DNA of 64,000 nucleotides from Chryseobacterium gambrini (GTDB taxonomy: Bacteria; Bacteroidota; Bacteroidia; Flavobacteriales; Weeksellaceae). The stretch is from contig NZ_FTOV01000004.1 of NCBI RefSeq assembly GCF_900156825.1, positions 296,679 through 360,678 on the forward strand, written 5' to 3'. The translations under genes were made by a program, and so were the position numbers. Within the stretch, counting starts at the first letter, position 1. Each line of letters opens with the position of its first letter. Of this stretch, positions 18,814 to 27,395 are shown in pieces. The notes below the pieces were generated by a model. The model was not told the origin of the DNA. It worked only from the letters and a program-made list of their open reading frames with translations, and did no database searches.

Positions 18814-20575
18814 ACATCTTATTATAAAGATCGATGAATTTCTCTTTAATCGCTTTTCTTTTCAGCTTTAAAGTCGGCGTTAAAAGACCGGCATCAATGC
18901 TCCAGATTTCCGGGGTAAGCTCAATTTTTTTGATCTGTTCCCAGTTTCCTAAATGTTTGTTGATATCGTCAATCTCTTTTTTAATTCTATCTTTTAATTC
19001 CGCACTTTTGGCAATTTCCTGTGGAGTGGAACCTACATTCAGATTGTTTCTGGATGCCCAGCTTTTTGCGAATTCAAAATCTGGCTGTACCAATGCGCAA
19101 GGCATTTTTTCGCCGTCTCCTACAACCATGATCTGTTCGATAAACTTTGAAGCTTTTGCTAAATTTTCTATGGTCTGCGGTGCAATATATTTTCCTCCCG
19201 AAGTCTTGAACATCTCCTTTTTACGGTCAGTGATCTGTAAAAATCCGTCGCTGTCGATATGTCCGATGTCTCCCGTTCTGAAATAGCCGTCTTCTGTGAA
19301 AACTTCTTTCGTCATTTCTTCATTTTTAAAATAGCCTTTAAAAATAGAAGGACCTTTTACCGTAATTTCTCCATCTGCCTGGATTTTAACACTCAGGTTA
19401 TCAAGAGGTAAACCTACGGTTCCGATTTTCATTTTGCTGAAAGAATTTACCGAAATTACAGGCGAAGTTTCCGTTAATCCGTATCCTTCCAGAATAGGAA
19501 TTCCTGCATTCTGGAACATTAAATTCAGTCTTGTAGATAAAGCTGCAGAACCGGAAACCAAGGTAATAATTTCACCGCCTAAACCTTCTCTCCACTTTTT
19601 AAACACCAGTTTGTCGGCAATAATTTCCTTTAATCCGGATGGTTTTGAAACACTTTTCTTTTTAGAAATCAGATCCAGTGCCCAGAAAAAGATTTTCTGT
19701 TTCAGTCCTCCCGCGGAAGAACCTGTGGCGTAGATTTTATCATACACTTTTTCCACAAGTCTCGGTACCACGCTCATGTAATGAGGTTTTACTTCTTTTA
19801 CGTTATCTCCCATCTTTTCGATGCTTTCCGCGAAATAAATCGAAAAACCGTTGTACTGGAAAAGATAGAAAAGCATTCTTTCAAAAATATGGCATATCGG
19901 AAGGAAACTCAGAACTCTTGTATCTTTATAATCCAGACTTTTCTTTTTAGGAATTCTCGGGATCGAACCCAAAACATTGGAAACGATATTATGGTGAGTC
20001 AGCATTACTCCTTTCGGTTTTCCTGTTGTTCCCGAAGTGTAAATAATTGTTGCCAGATCTTCCGAATTAATGGCATTTGAAAGATCTTCCACTTCAATCT
20101 GGGTAGAATCATCTTCACCAAGATCCAGTATTTCTTTCCAGTTAGCAGCTCCCGAAACATTATCGAAAGTAAAAACGCCCTGTAATGAAGGAATGTTATG
20201 TTTTACTTTTACTACCTTGTTCAAAAGATCCTTATCAGACACAAAACAGTACTTAATTTCTGCATTGGTAAAGATAAATTCATAATCTTCGGGAGAAATA
20301 CTCGGATAAACGGGAACAGAAACCACCCCGATCTGCGAAAGTCCGAGATCCATAATCGCCCATTCTGTTCGGGAATTAGTGGTGATTAAAGCGATTTTGT
20401 CACCGGGTTTTATGCCAAGTTTTAAAAGTCCTCTTGATATCTTATTGGCTTCATTGATAAACTCTTGCGTGGAAGTTTTCTTCCATTCACCATGGTATTT
20501 GGTTACAAACATATCCGACTTCGGATACGTTTTCAATGCATATTGAGGAATATCAAATAATCTTTTGATTGTCAT
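18797..20575 (-). CDS. Long-chain-fatty-acid--CoA ligase (AMP-binding, FadD/FACL type)
   Basis: A 592-residue AMP-forming acyl-CoA synthetase. It activates fatty acids to acyl-CoA with ATP and CoA, for beta-oxidation or lipid synthesis, at the cytoplasmic membrane face. The adenylate-forming signature YTSGTTGKPKG is at 179-189, the second motif YGLTETSP at 365-372, and the hinge/ATP segment RTGDIGHID follows. Length and motif spacing match the long-chain (AMP-dependent synthetase, LC-FACS) subgroup of about 590-600 residues. It is divergent from the acyl-CoA dehydrogenase gene across 242 bases, which suggests shared control of fatty-acid degradation. The lipoprotein gene overlaps its 3' end. 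Confidence 0.92.
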   Translation of the reverse strand: MTIKRLFDIPQYALKTYPKSDMFVTKYHGEWKKTSTQEFINEANKISRGLLKLGIKPGDKIALITTNSRTEWAIMDLGLSQIGVVSVPVYPSISPEDYEFIFTNAEIKYCFVSDKDLLNKVVKVKHNIPSLQGVFTFDNVSGAANWKEILDLGEDDSTQIEVEDLSNAINSEDLATIIYTSGTTGKPKGVMLTHHNIVSNVLGSIPRIPKKKSLDYKDTRVLSFLPICHIFERMLFYLFQYNGFSIYFAESIEKMGDNVKEVKPHYMSVVPRLVEKVYDKIYATGSSAGGLKQKIFFWALDLISKKKSVSKPSGLKEIIADKLVFKKWREGLGGEIITLVSGSAALSTRLNLMFQNAGIPILEGYGLTETSPVISVNSFSKMKIGTVGLPLDNLSVKIQADGEITVKGPSIFKGYFKNEEMTKEVFTEDGYFRTGDIGHIDSDGFLQITDRKKEMFKTSGGKYIAPQTIENLAKASKFIEQIMVVGDGEKMPCALVQPDFEFAKSWASRNNLNVGSTPQEIAKSAELKDRIKKEIDDINKHLGNWEQIKKIELTPEIWSIDAGLLTPTLKLKRKAIKEKFIDLYNKMYEHKE

Positions 20576-20786
20576 GATTTTTTAAGTAATTGTTAAAGGA
20601 TTTTAAATATAAGCATTTTTTTTAATTGTGGAAATTGGAAGTGATTATTTAGAAATTAATAAAATGTATGCCATAATATATTTAATAATTCAAACTTAAT
20701 ATATATATGATGAAAATTTAAAAATTGAGATATTTCGTTGTTTTTATCTAATTTATGATTCTATTTTCAGATTTGCCCAAAAAGTG

Positions 20787-20795
20787 TAAATTAGC
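20787..20795 (+). promoter_or_regulatory. Candidate -7 box, TAnnTTAGC variant, for acyl-CoA dehydrogenase
   Basis: TAAATTAGC lies 22 bases before the ATG at 20818, in the 242-base divergent region shared with the acyl-CoA synthetase gene. Confidence 0.4.
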
Positions 20796-20817
20796 GACCA
20801 TCTAATTATTCAATGTT

Positions 20818-21957
20818 ATGGACTTTAATTTATCAGAAGAACAGCTGATGATTCAGCAGGCAGCAAGAGATTTTGCGCAAAGCGAGCTTTTACCAGAAGT
20901 AATCGAAAGAGACCGCGACCAGAAGTTTCCTGCAGAACAGGTAAAGAAAATGGGGGAAATGGGACTTATGGGGATGATGGTGGATCCTAAATACGGTGGT
21001 GCCGGAATGGACAGCGTTTCTTACGTTCTTGCAATGGAAGAAATTGCAAAAATAGATGCTTCTGCGGCTGTGGTAATGTCTGTAAACAACTCTTTGGTTT
21101 GTGCAGGTCTTGAGAAATTTGCTTCTGAAGAGCAGAAAGTAAAATATCTTACACCTTTGGCAAGCGGACAGGTAATCGGAGCTTTTGCTTTGTCTGAGCC
21201 TGAAGCAGGTTCTGATGCAACTTCCCAGAAAACAACTGCGGAAGATAAAGGAGATTATTACCTTTTAAATGGTATTAAAAACTGGATCACAAACGGTGGA
21301 ACAGCATCTTACTATATTGTAATTGCACAGACAGATCCTGAGAAAAAACATAAAGGAATCAACGCTTTCATCGTAGAGAGAGGTTGGGAAGGTTTCGAGA
21401 TCGGTCCGAAAGAAGATAAACTGGGAATCAGAGGAAGCGATACACATTCTTTGATCTTCAATAACGTAAAAGTACCGAAGGAAAACAGAATCGGGGAAGA
21501 CGGTTTCGGATTCAATTTCGCAATGGCTGTTCTGAACGGTGGTAGAATCGGGATTGCTTCTCAGGCTTTAGGAATTGCTTCCGGAGCGTACGAACTGGCT
21601 TTAAAATATGCCAAAACAAGAAAAGCGTTTAAAACAGAAATCATCAATCATCAGGCGATTGCGTTTAAACTGGCAGATATGGCAACTCAGATTACAGCGG
21701 CAAGAATGCTTTGCTTCAAGGCGGCTGTAGAAAAAGACGCAGGAAAAGATATTTCTGAAAGCGGAGCAATGGCAAAATTATACGCTTCTCAGGTGGCAAT
21801 GGATACTACCATTGAAGCTGTACAGATCCACGGTGGATACGGATATGTGAAAGAATATCACGTAGAAAGAATGATGAGAGATGCCAAAATCACTCAGATC
21901 TACGAAGGAACTTCTGAAATCCAGAAGATCGTTATTTCAAGAAGCATTGCAAAGTAA
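20818..21957 (+). CDS. Acyl-CoA dehydrogenase (short/medium-chain type)
   Basis: A 379-residue flavoenzyme that oxidises acyl-CoA to trans-2-enoyl-CoA, passing electrons to an electron-transfer flavoprotein. The length and the N-terminal helical domain (MDFNLSEEQLMIQ), the middle beta domain (FALSEPEAGSDA, WITNGG) and the C-terminal helical domain (IHGGYGY) are all standard. The catalytic-base motif YEGTSEIQ places the glutamate at E363 as in short- and medium-chain enzymes. It pairs functionally with the divergent acyl-CoA synthetase. A terminator follows. Confidence 0.93.
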   Translation: MDFNLSEEQLMIQQAARDFAQSELLPEVIERDRDQKFPAEQVKKMGEMGLMGMMVDPKYGGAGMDSVSYVLAMEEIAKIDASAAVVMSVNNSLVCAGLEKFASEEQKVKYLTPLASGQVIGAFALSEPEAGSDATSQKTTAEDKGDYYLLNGIKNWITNGGTASYYIVIAQTDPEKKHKGINAFIVERGWEGFEIGPKEDKLGIRGSDTHSLIFNNVKVPKENRIGEDGFGFNFAMAVLNGGRIGIASQALGIASGAYELALKYAKTRKAFKTEIINHQAIAFKLADMATQITAARMLCFKAAVEKDAGKDISESGAMAKLYASQVAMDTTIEAVQIHGGYGYVKEYHVERMMRDAKITQIYEGTSEIQKIVISRSIAK

Positions 21958-21981
21958 TTGCTTAATTATATATGAAATAGT

Positions 21982-22011
21982 AAAAGGCTTCCAGATTTGG
22001 GAGCCTTTTTA
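21982..22011 (+). terminator. Rho-independent terminator
   Basis: Stem AAAAGGCTTCC with GGGAGCCTTTT around the loop AGATTT, then T. It follows the acyl-CoA dehydrogenase gene by 25 bases. Confidence 0.8.
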
Positions 22012-22222
22012 CATTCACACGAACCACAAAATATAATATATAAAATTTTTGTCTGCTTTATTTATCTTTTTGATGGAAATTTGAGGCTAAAGTTAAATTT
22101 TACAAGCTTTTTTCCTTTCATAATGACTTATCAAAAATATCAATAACATCGGTTAAAAATCAATTTATCCCATTAAAATAATATTAAAATAAAAATCCAT
22201 CACAAAGGATGGACTTTCGAAA

Positions 22223-23173
22223 TTAATGGGCATCATGATTGGTTGTGTTTTTACCCCTCTTTTTATAAAAATAATATCCGATTCCGGCAATTAAAAACAA
22301 TGGCCAAAGCGGCAGAATAAACAGGAAAATAGAAGTAATAACATTCCATCCTGAGGAAACAGCGGCTAAAGATTTTTCACCAAAAGTTTCCGGAGCTTTA
22401 TGAGTGTTATCCAAAAGAGAGATCCTGATCTCACAAAGCGTATTGTTATAATAGTCATTTCCTTTTACTTCTATGTTTTTGCTTTCAATATCGCCGATAT
22501 TGCTGCTTAAATCATCCATCAGTTGATCAAAATTTTGCAGAGGAACTTTAATCTGAAGATAATATGCTTTTTGATCCGCCATTTCTGAAGATCTGTCATT
22601 GGAAGGTTCTGCTGCAACATAAGTGAGCTCTTCTTTTGTCACAGCACCGTTGTTTCTAACCGTTTCCTGTCTTATAACTTCCCTTACCGTTTCCGCATTG
22701 TCTGCATTCATGGTTAAATAACCCGATTTTACCATTTTATTTTTCAGAACATTCAGTTCGTAATTTTCATTCTTCGGTTTGTCTTTATAAACAATTTTCG
22801 TTTCTTTAATCACTTTCGGAGCCGGAACATTCACCACAATTTTTTCTTCTTTTTTAGCCGAATCTTTTTTCTCGGTTTTCGATTCCAGTCTTACGGAAGA
22901 AATTTTCTCAGATAAAGAATCTACCATTTTGGAAGTATTTTCAATTTTGTCTTTCACTTCATTTTTAGCATTTTCAAAATCCTTGATTTTTACGTTGGCA
23001 GAATCCAGTGCAGCATTGGCTTTTTCGCTTACGTCATTAATTTTTTCAGAGGTCGCAGAAATCGTACTGTCTGCTGATTGCACTGCGTCTTCAATTTTAG
23101 ATGTTGCCGCTTCTCCTTTTTTACACATAATAAACGTGCTTGATACAGCAACGAGTAAGATGAACTTTTTCAT
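22223..23173 (-). CDS. DUF4349-like membrane-anchored lipoprotein with N-terminal coiled coil
   Basis: A 316-residue protein. The N-terminus is signal-peptide-like with a cysteine at residue 17 (TFIMCKKG), suggesting a lipoprotein. Residues 25-100 are a charged coiled coil (SEKINDVSEKANAALDSANV) and 100-135 a Lys/Pro-rich linker. Residues 145-270 resemble DUF4349 (LTMNADNAETV, then LQIKVPLQNFDQLMDDL). A transmembrane helix lies near the C-terminus (about 282-304, FLFILPLWPLFLIAGIGYYFY) with a basic tail. The function of DUF4349 is not established. It is a single-gene unit with no visible operon partner. The double anchoring (lipid and helix) is unusual, and the lipobox is weak, so the N-terminus could be a simple signal peptide instead. 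Confidence 0.65.
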   Translation of the reverse strand: MKKFILLVAVSSTFIMCKKGEAATSKIEDAVQSADSTISATSEKINDVSEKANAALDSANVKIKDFENAKNEVKDKIENTSKMVDSLSEKISSVRLESKTEKKDSAKKEEKIVVNVPAPKVIKETKIVYKDKPKNENYELNVLKNKMVKSGYLTMNADNAETVREVIRQETVRNNGAVTKEELTYVAAEPSNDRSSEMADQKAYYLQIKVPLQNFDQLMDDLSSNIGDIESKNIEVKGNDYYNNTLCEIRISLLDNTHKAPETFGEKSLAAVSSGWNVITSIFLFILPLWPLFLIAGIGYYFYKKRGKNTTNHDAH

Positions 23174-23513
23174 AACATTAATTTTTTCGATGAGGTAAAA
23201 TTAGGAGGGAAGTTTTTGTAAAGATTGTAAAGGAATTGTTTTGCTTATGTAAATTGATAAGGGTTTGAATTTTAGTATTTTGTAAAATGAAAAAATGCTG
23301 TTTTACAAATTTTTTTAATCTTTGATTTCTTTTTCTTAATTAAATCTTATCTGAATTTAATTTTCAGCACTGTCATTTTGAATGAAAAAAGGTGAAGTCG
23401 AAAAATCTCAGATAACTCATGATCCTTCATGGCATAAAAGTTTCATTTAATTTCATAAAAAAATCCGCAGAAAAACTTCCGCGGATTATCTATTTATAGC
23501 TGATTTATTTCAA
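23174..23513. other. Intergenic region with a decayed dispersed repeat and the prfC terminator
   Basis: AT-rich DNA. TGTCATTTTGAATGAA to AAAAATCTCAGATAAC at about 23370-23418 resembles the left half of the 75-bp repeats at 45373 and 45660. A minus-strand terminator lies at 23455-23488. No gene was seen. Confidence 0.45.
23455..23488 (-). terminator. Rho-independent terminator of prfC
   Basis: On the minus strand, AATCCGC and GCGGATT form a stem (plus-strand 23462-23468 with 23481-23487) followed by T-rich DNA. It lies 26 bases after the prfC stop. Confidence 0.7.
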
Positions 23514-25109
23514 TTAAGCATTCTTAAACTCACTGATGAAATGCAGTTTCACATTCGGGAACTTCTCCTGCGTCATGTGAATCGTGAAAGAAGAATCGGC
23601 AAGGAAAACCAACTGATTGTATTTATCCCTCGCTAAAAATCTCTGTTTCAGTCTTGCAAATTCCTTGAATTCATCCGATTTTTCATCCGCTTCAACCCAA
23701 CACGCTTTATGCATGGAAAGAGGCTCGTAAGTACATTTTGCCCCATATTCATGCTCCAGACGATACTGGATTACCTCATACTGAAGCGCACCCACTGTTC
23801 CGATGATCTTTCTGCCGTTCATTTCAAGAGTAAATAACTGTGCAACCCCTTCATCCATCAACTGATCGATCCCTTTTGCCAGTTGTTTTGCTTTCAATGG
23901 ATCGTTGTTGTTAATATATCTGAAATGTTCAGGAGAGAAGCTCGGAATTCCTTTGAAATTCAGTTTTTCGCCGCCTGTTAACGTATCTCCGATTCTGAAA
24001 CTTCCCGTATCATGAAGACCTACAATATCTCCCGGGAAACTTTCATCAACCACCTCTTTTTTATCCGCGAAGAAAGCATTTGGTGAAGAGAACTTCATTT
24101 TTTTGCCCTCTCTTACCAAAAGATAATTTTCATTTCTCTTGAAAGTTCCCGAAACAATTTTTACGAAAGCCAGTCTGTCCCTGTGCTTCGGATCCATGTT
24201 CGCGTGGATCTTGAAAACGAATCCTGTAAAACCATTTTCTTCCGGCTTTACAATACGCGTATCACTTTCCTTCGGTTGTGGCATCGGTGCAATATCAATA
24301 AAAGCATCCAGCAACTCACGAACCCCGAAATTATTCAAAGCCGAACCAAAGAAAACAGGCTGCAAATCGCCCTTCATATAATCTTCACGGTTGAATTCCG
24401 GATAAACCGACTGAACCAGATCCAGTTCCTCTCTTAAAGTAGCGGCAGCTTTTTCGCCAATCACTTCATCAATTGAAGGATCATTAATATTGTCAAACTT
24501 TATCGCTTCACCCACCTTCTGTTTCTTCTCTTCCAAAAACAACTGGATATTGTTTTCCCAGATATTGTAAATTCCCTGAAAGTCAGCTCCCATCCCGATT
24601 GGCAAAGAAAGCGGACAAACCGTTAATCCCAGTTTCTGTTCCACCTCATCCAGCAAATCGAAAGCATCCTTACCTTCACGGTCAAGCTTATTAATGAAAA
24701 CCAGCATCGGAATATTTCTCATTCTACAAACCTGAACAAGCTTTTCCGTCTGTTCCTCAACCCCTTTTGCAACGTCAATCACAACGATTACAGAATCAAC
24801 CGCCGTTAAAGTTCTGTACGTATCTTCTGCAAAATCCTTGTGACCGGGAGTATCCAGAATGTTGATTTTGTGGTTTCTGTATTCAAAAGCCAAAACGGAC
24901 GTTGCCACGGAAATCCCTCTCTGTCTTTCAATTTCCATGAAATCGGAGGTCGCTCCCTTTTTTATTTTGTTGGATTTTACCGCACCCGCTTCCTGAATTG
25001 CACCCCCGAAAAGCAAAAGCTTTTCCGTAAGAGTGGTTTTTCCGGCATCCGGGTGAGAGATAATTCCGAAGGTTTTTCTTTTTTCTATTTCTTTGATTAA
25101 GTCTGACAT
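23514..25109 (-). CDS. prfC: Peptide chain release factor 3
   Basis: A 531-residue translational GTPase that recycles RF1/RF2 from the ribosome after peptide release. The GTP-binding motifs are complete: P-loop SHPDAGKT at 18-25, DTPGHKDF for G3, and NKLDREG for G4. Length and the N-terminal sequence (IEKRKTFGIISHPDAGKT) match RF3 rather than EF-G, as does the C-terminal domain (EMNGRKIIGTVGALQYEV). It is monocistronic, with its own terminator and a repeat-rich upstream region. Confidence 0.96.
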   Translation of the reverse strand: MSDLIKEIEKRKTFGIISHPDAGKTTLTEKLLLFGGAIQEAGAVKSNKIKKGATSDFMEIERQRGISVATSVLAFEYRNHKINILDTPGHKDFAEDTYRTLTAVDSVIVVIDVAKGVEEQTEKLVQVCRMRNIPMLVFINKLDREGKDAFDLLDEVEQKLGLTVCPLSLPIGMGADFQGIYNIWENNIQLFLEEKKQKVGEAIKFDNINDPSIDEVIGEKAAATLREELDLVQSVYPEFNREDYMKGDLQPVFFGSALNNFGVRELLDAFIDIAPMPQPKESDTRIVKPEENGFTGFVFKIHANMDPKHRDRLAFVKIVSGTFKRNENYLLVREGKKMKFSSPNAFFADKKEVVDESFPGDIVGLHDTGSFRIGDTLTGGEKLNFKGIPSFSPEHFRYINNNDPLKAKQLAKGIDQLMDEGVAQLFTLEMNGRKIIGTVGALQYEVIQYRLEHEYGAKCTYEPLSMHKACWVEADEKSDEFKEFARLKQRFLARDKYNQLVFLADSSFTIHMTQEKFPNVKLHFISEFKNA

Positions 25110-25201
25110 ATCGTATTTTGAAGTTGCAAAAATCGGGAATTTTGTCGAATCCTGAAAATTTTGTTTAAATACAAATTTTTACACGAAAAAGCATGAATTT
25201 T

Positions 25202-25227
25202 ATTTAACCGAAAACTCACAAAAGATT
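25202..25227 (+). repeat. Dispersed 'ATTTAACCG' element, copy 1
   Basis: ATTTAACCGAAAACTCAC followed by AAAAGATT resembles the arms at 27101-27125 and (inverted) 27246-27270. Confidence 0.45.
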
Positions 25228-25330
25228 ATAACACATTAGTAACTTAAGATTAAATTCTTTGTACGTAAAAGAACCCATTAGTTTAAAATCTTTGATTTTT
25301 TATTTTGAAGTTGTTTGAAGTAAGAGAGTT

Positions 25331-25494
25331 TGCTCCTTTAGGAGCAGAATCTGTGTAGAAATAATAATAAATCTGCAAATCAATCCGTAGGATTGATATC
25401 TATAAATATGATAAATTTTTTAAAGATAGCGTTCCTACGGAACGCAGAATAAATTGTGAATATGGTGTCTACACAGATAAAACTCCATAGAGTT
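25331..25494. repeat. Cluster of four short palindromes within an inverted repeat
   Basis: Perfect palindromes are TGCTCC-TTTA-GGAGCA (25331-25346), CAATCC-GTA-GGATTG (25381-25395), GCGTTCC-TAC-GGAACGC (25429-25445) and AACTC-CATA-GAGTT (25481-25494). Three share a TCC/GGA core around a short loop. ATCTGTGTAGA (25349-25359) and TCTACACAGAT (25468-25478) form a perfect 11-bp inverted repeat enclosing the middle two. The layout is like a REP/BIME-type extragenic element. Confidence 0.7.
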
Positions 25495-25635
25495 TTCTAC
25501 CGTTTTACTTTAAACAACTTTTTTTGTTTGCTTTTGCCAAACTAAAAATAGGCTAAAAAAAATCAAATTTGTGGAATTTGTGAAAACCATTTGTGTTATT
25601 CGTGTTTAAAAGATCTACGATGAATTTAAATTTTA

Positions 25636-25772
25636 TTGGAAAAACGCTAAGGCGCAAGATTTAAATAAGAATTTTCCAGCCTTAAGACGCAAGGATAAAA
25701 TCAAAGATTTTATTTTATAATTCTGATGATCAATTTTTTCAGAGATAAAATCCTTGCGCCTTAAAGATTTGA
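25636..25772. repeat. Inverted repeat built on 'CTTAAGACGCAAGGATAAAATC'-like arms
   Basis: An arm at about 25680-25702 (TTAAGACGCAAGGATAAAAT) is matched in inverse by an arm at about 25745-25766 (GATAAAATCCTTGCGCCTTA). A third related piece, AACGCTAAGGCGCAAGATT, lies at about 25645. The arms differ at a few positions. Confidence 0.55.
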
Positions 25773-25840
25773 GACTAGTAAAAATCCTGCGTCTTTGCGA
25801 AAACCAACCTGAGTCCTATTAATTCCTGTAAAAATTAGTG

Positions 25841-27019
25841 CTATTTGTGTTTAAGCTTAAGTAAATACGCCAGTCCCAATCCCACAAAAACCATCGCCGC
25901 ACTGAAAGGGAAAATATAACTCATCCCGTAAAGATCAGCAATTCCGCCAATCAGCGGTCCTGCAACACCGAGAGAAAGATCAATAAAAAGACCATATCCC
26001 GCCAAAGCGGAACCCTGATTGGATGAAGGCACGCTTTTAATCGCAACCACACCCAAAGCCGGAAAAATTAATGAAAAACCAAGTCCCGTAACGCCGGCTC
26101 CTACAAGAGCCATTTGTGAATTCGTGGCAAATGAAATAATTAAAAGCCCGATAGTTTCTACCAAAAGACAGACAATGGCGACTTTAATTCCTCCGTAATT
26201 ATTGATTACATTATTGAAAACGAGTCTTCCCGCAACAAAAAGTCCTCCGAAAACACTCAGACATAAAGCGCCGTTATTCCAGTGAAAATAGTTGTAATAT
26301 AAAGTGATAAAAGTTGAAATACTCGCAAAGCCAAGTCCGCCTAAAGCCAGACAAACGCCGAAAGGAGCCACTTTTCCCAAAACTTTCCAGAACGGCTGCG
26401 ATTCTTTTATATTCGTGTTGGTTTTATTGTCTTTGGTTTTTGCGAAAAGAAATCCTAAAATTCCAAGAATAATCGAAAGAATTCCGATTCCGTATAAGCT
26501 GAATTCATGCTCAATCGTTATACCCAGAGAAGCTCCGATTGCCAATGCTCCGTAACAGGCAACTCCGTTGTAGGAAATAATTTTTGCCGTATGCTTTTCT
26601 CCGACTGCCATAATTGCCCAGTTGATGGGACTTGCACCGATCATTCCTTCCGCACAGCCTGTAAGAAGACGCGTGATGACCAAGAATGTTAAACTTAACC
26701 ACGGAGAAAATTTAAAATAATAAGCAATCATCAGGAAAATTCCGGTCAGCGAAAAACTGATCATGCTGAATAAAACGGCTGGTTTCGGACCTTTTCCGTC
26801 AATGATTTTTCCGGAATAAGCTCTCAGAAAAAATGTAGAAACATATTGCAGACTGATGACCAAACCAGCAATTACCAGACTGAACCCAAGACTTTTATTA
26901 ATGAAAATAGGAAGTACCGAAAGCGATAATCCGATAACGAAATACCCTATAAAGGTAAAACTTACATAACTGATTAAAGACAGATTAACATTCTCCGACT
27001 TTTTTACCAAACCCTGCAT
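25841..27019 (-). CDS. MFS transporter
   Basis: A 392-residue integral membrane protein with about twelve hydrophobic segments in two halves, as in the major facilitator superfamily. It has the short cytoplasmic N-terminus (MQGLVKKSENVNLS) and the conserved loop after helix 2 (RAYSGKIIDGKGPKP, resembling the MFS motif A). It resembles the YhhS/YfcJ group of uncharacterised efflux-type transporters. The substrate cannot be read from sequence. It stands alone on the minus strand between two repeat-bearing regions. Confidence 0.85.
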   Translation of the reverse strand: MQGLVKKSENVNLSLISYVSFTFIGYFVIGLSLSVLPIFINKSLGFSLVIAGLVISLQYVSTFFLRAYSGKIIDGKGPKPAVLFSMISFSLTGIFLMIAYYFKFSPWLSLTFLVITRLLTGCAEGMIGASPINWAIMAVGEKHTAKIISYNGVACYGALAIGASLGITIEHEFSLYGIGILSIILGILGFLFAKTKDNKTNTNIKESQPFWKVLGKVAPFGVCLALGGLGFASISTFITLYYNYFHWNNGALCLSVFGGLFVAGRLVFNNVINNYGGIKVAIVCLLVETIGLLIISFATNSQMALVGAGVTGLGFSLIFPALGVVAIKSVPSSNQGSALAGYGLFIDLSLGVAGPLIGGIADLYGMSYIFPFSAAMVFVGLGLAYLLKLKHK

Positions 27020-27395
27020 GTGAAAATATTAAGCTGCAAAGTTACTTCATTAAAATAGTATGAAAGAGAAATTTAACTTAAAATCTCTTTAACCTTTTTT
27101 ATTTAACCGCAAAAGTCATAAAAGATAAGCTGAAATTTTATTCAAATTAAATAACGAAAAATGAAAAAGGCAACAACAGTTTTAAAAATCTTCGATTTTT
27201 ATTCTTTTGAGAACTTTGATTATTCTAATTATTGTAGAATAATGGTCTTTTGCAACTTTTGCGGTTAATTTTGAAATTAGTTTAAACATTTTAAAGAACA
27301 TAAATGTAACAATGTATTTTAAGGTTAAACTTCTCTGCAATTCTCTTTTCTCATAATTTGAATTATCTTTGTTTCTCAATAAATTCTTAGATTCT
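27020..27395. other. Intergenic region with inverted 'AACCGCAAAAG' arms and a promoter
   Basis: ATTTAACCGCAAAAGTCA to AAAAGA at 27101-27125 faces its inverse TCTTTTGCAACTTTTGCGGT at 27246-27265 and on to 27270. The -7 box of the next gene is at 27364. No gene was seen; the minus-strand open frame through here is an overlap artefact. Confidence 0.55.
27364..27371 (+). promoter_or_regulatory. -7 box (TATCTTTG) for the CPBP protease gene
   Basis: Exact match to TAnnTTTG, 24 bases before the ATG at 27396. It overlaps an in-frame TTG at 27369, which is therefore unlikely to be the start codon. Confidence 0.6.

Larger units (their letters stand above)
25110..25840. other. 730-bp gene-free repeat island
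   Basis: No plausible gene lies here. In order: an ATTTAACCG-type arm (25202-25227), a cluster of four short palindromes inside a larger inverted repeat (25331-25494), a TTTGTGG/ATTCGTGTTTAAA arm (25571-25612), an inverted pair built on GACGCAAGGATAAAATC (25636-25772), and a further GCGTCTTTGCG/ATTTGTGTTTAAGC arm (25783-25855). It sits between the promoter side of prfC and the 3' end of the MFS gene. Confidence 0.65.

Noticed and set aside
27369..27395. TTG start nine codons before the CPBP protease ATG
   Set aside because: The TTG lies inside an exact TATCTTTG -7 box, so it would not be in the transcript.
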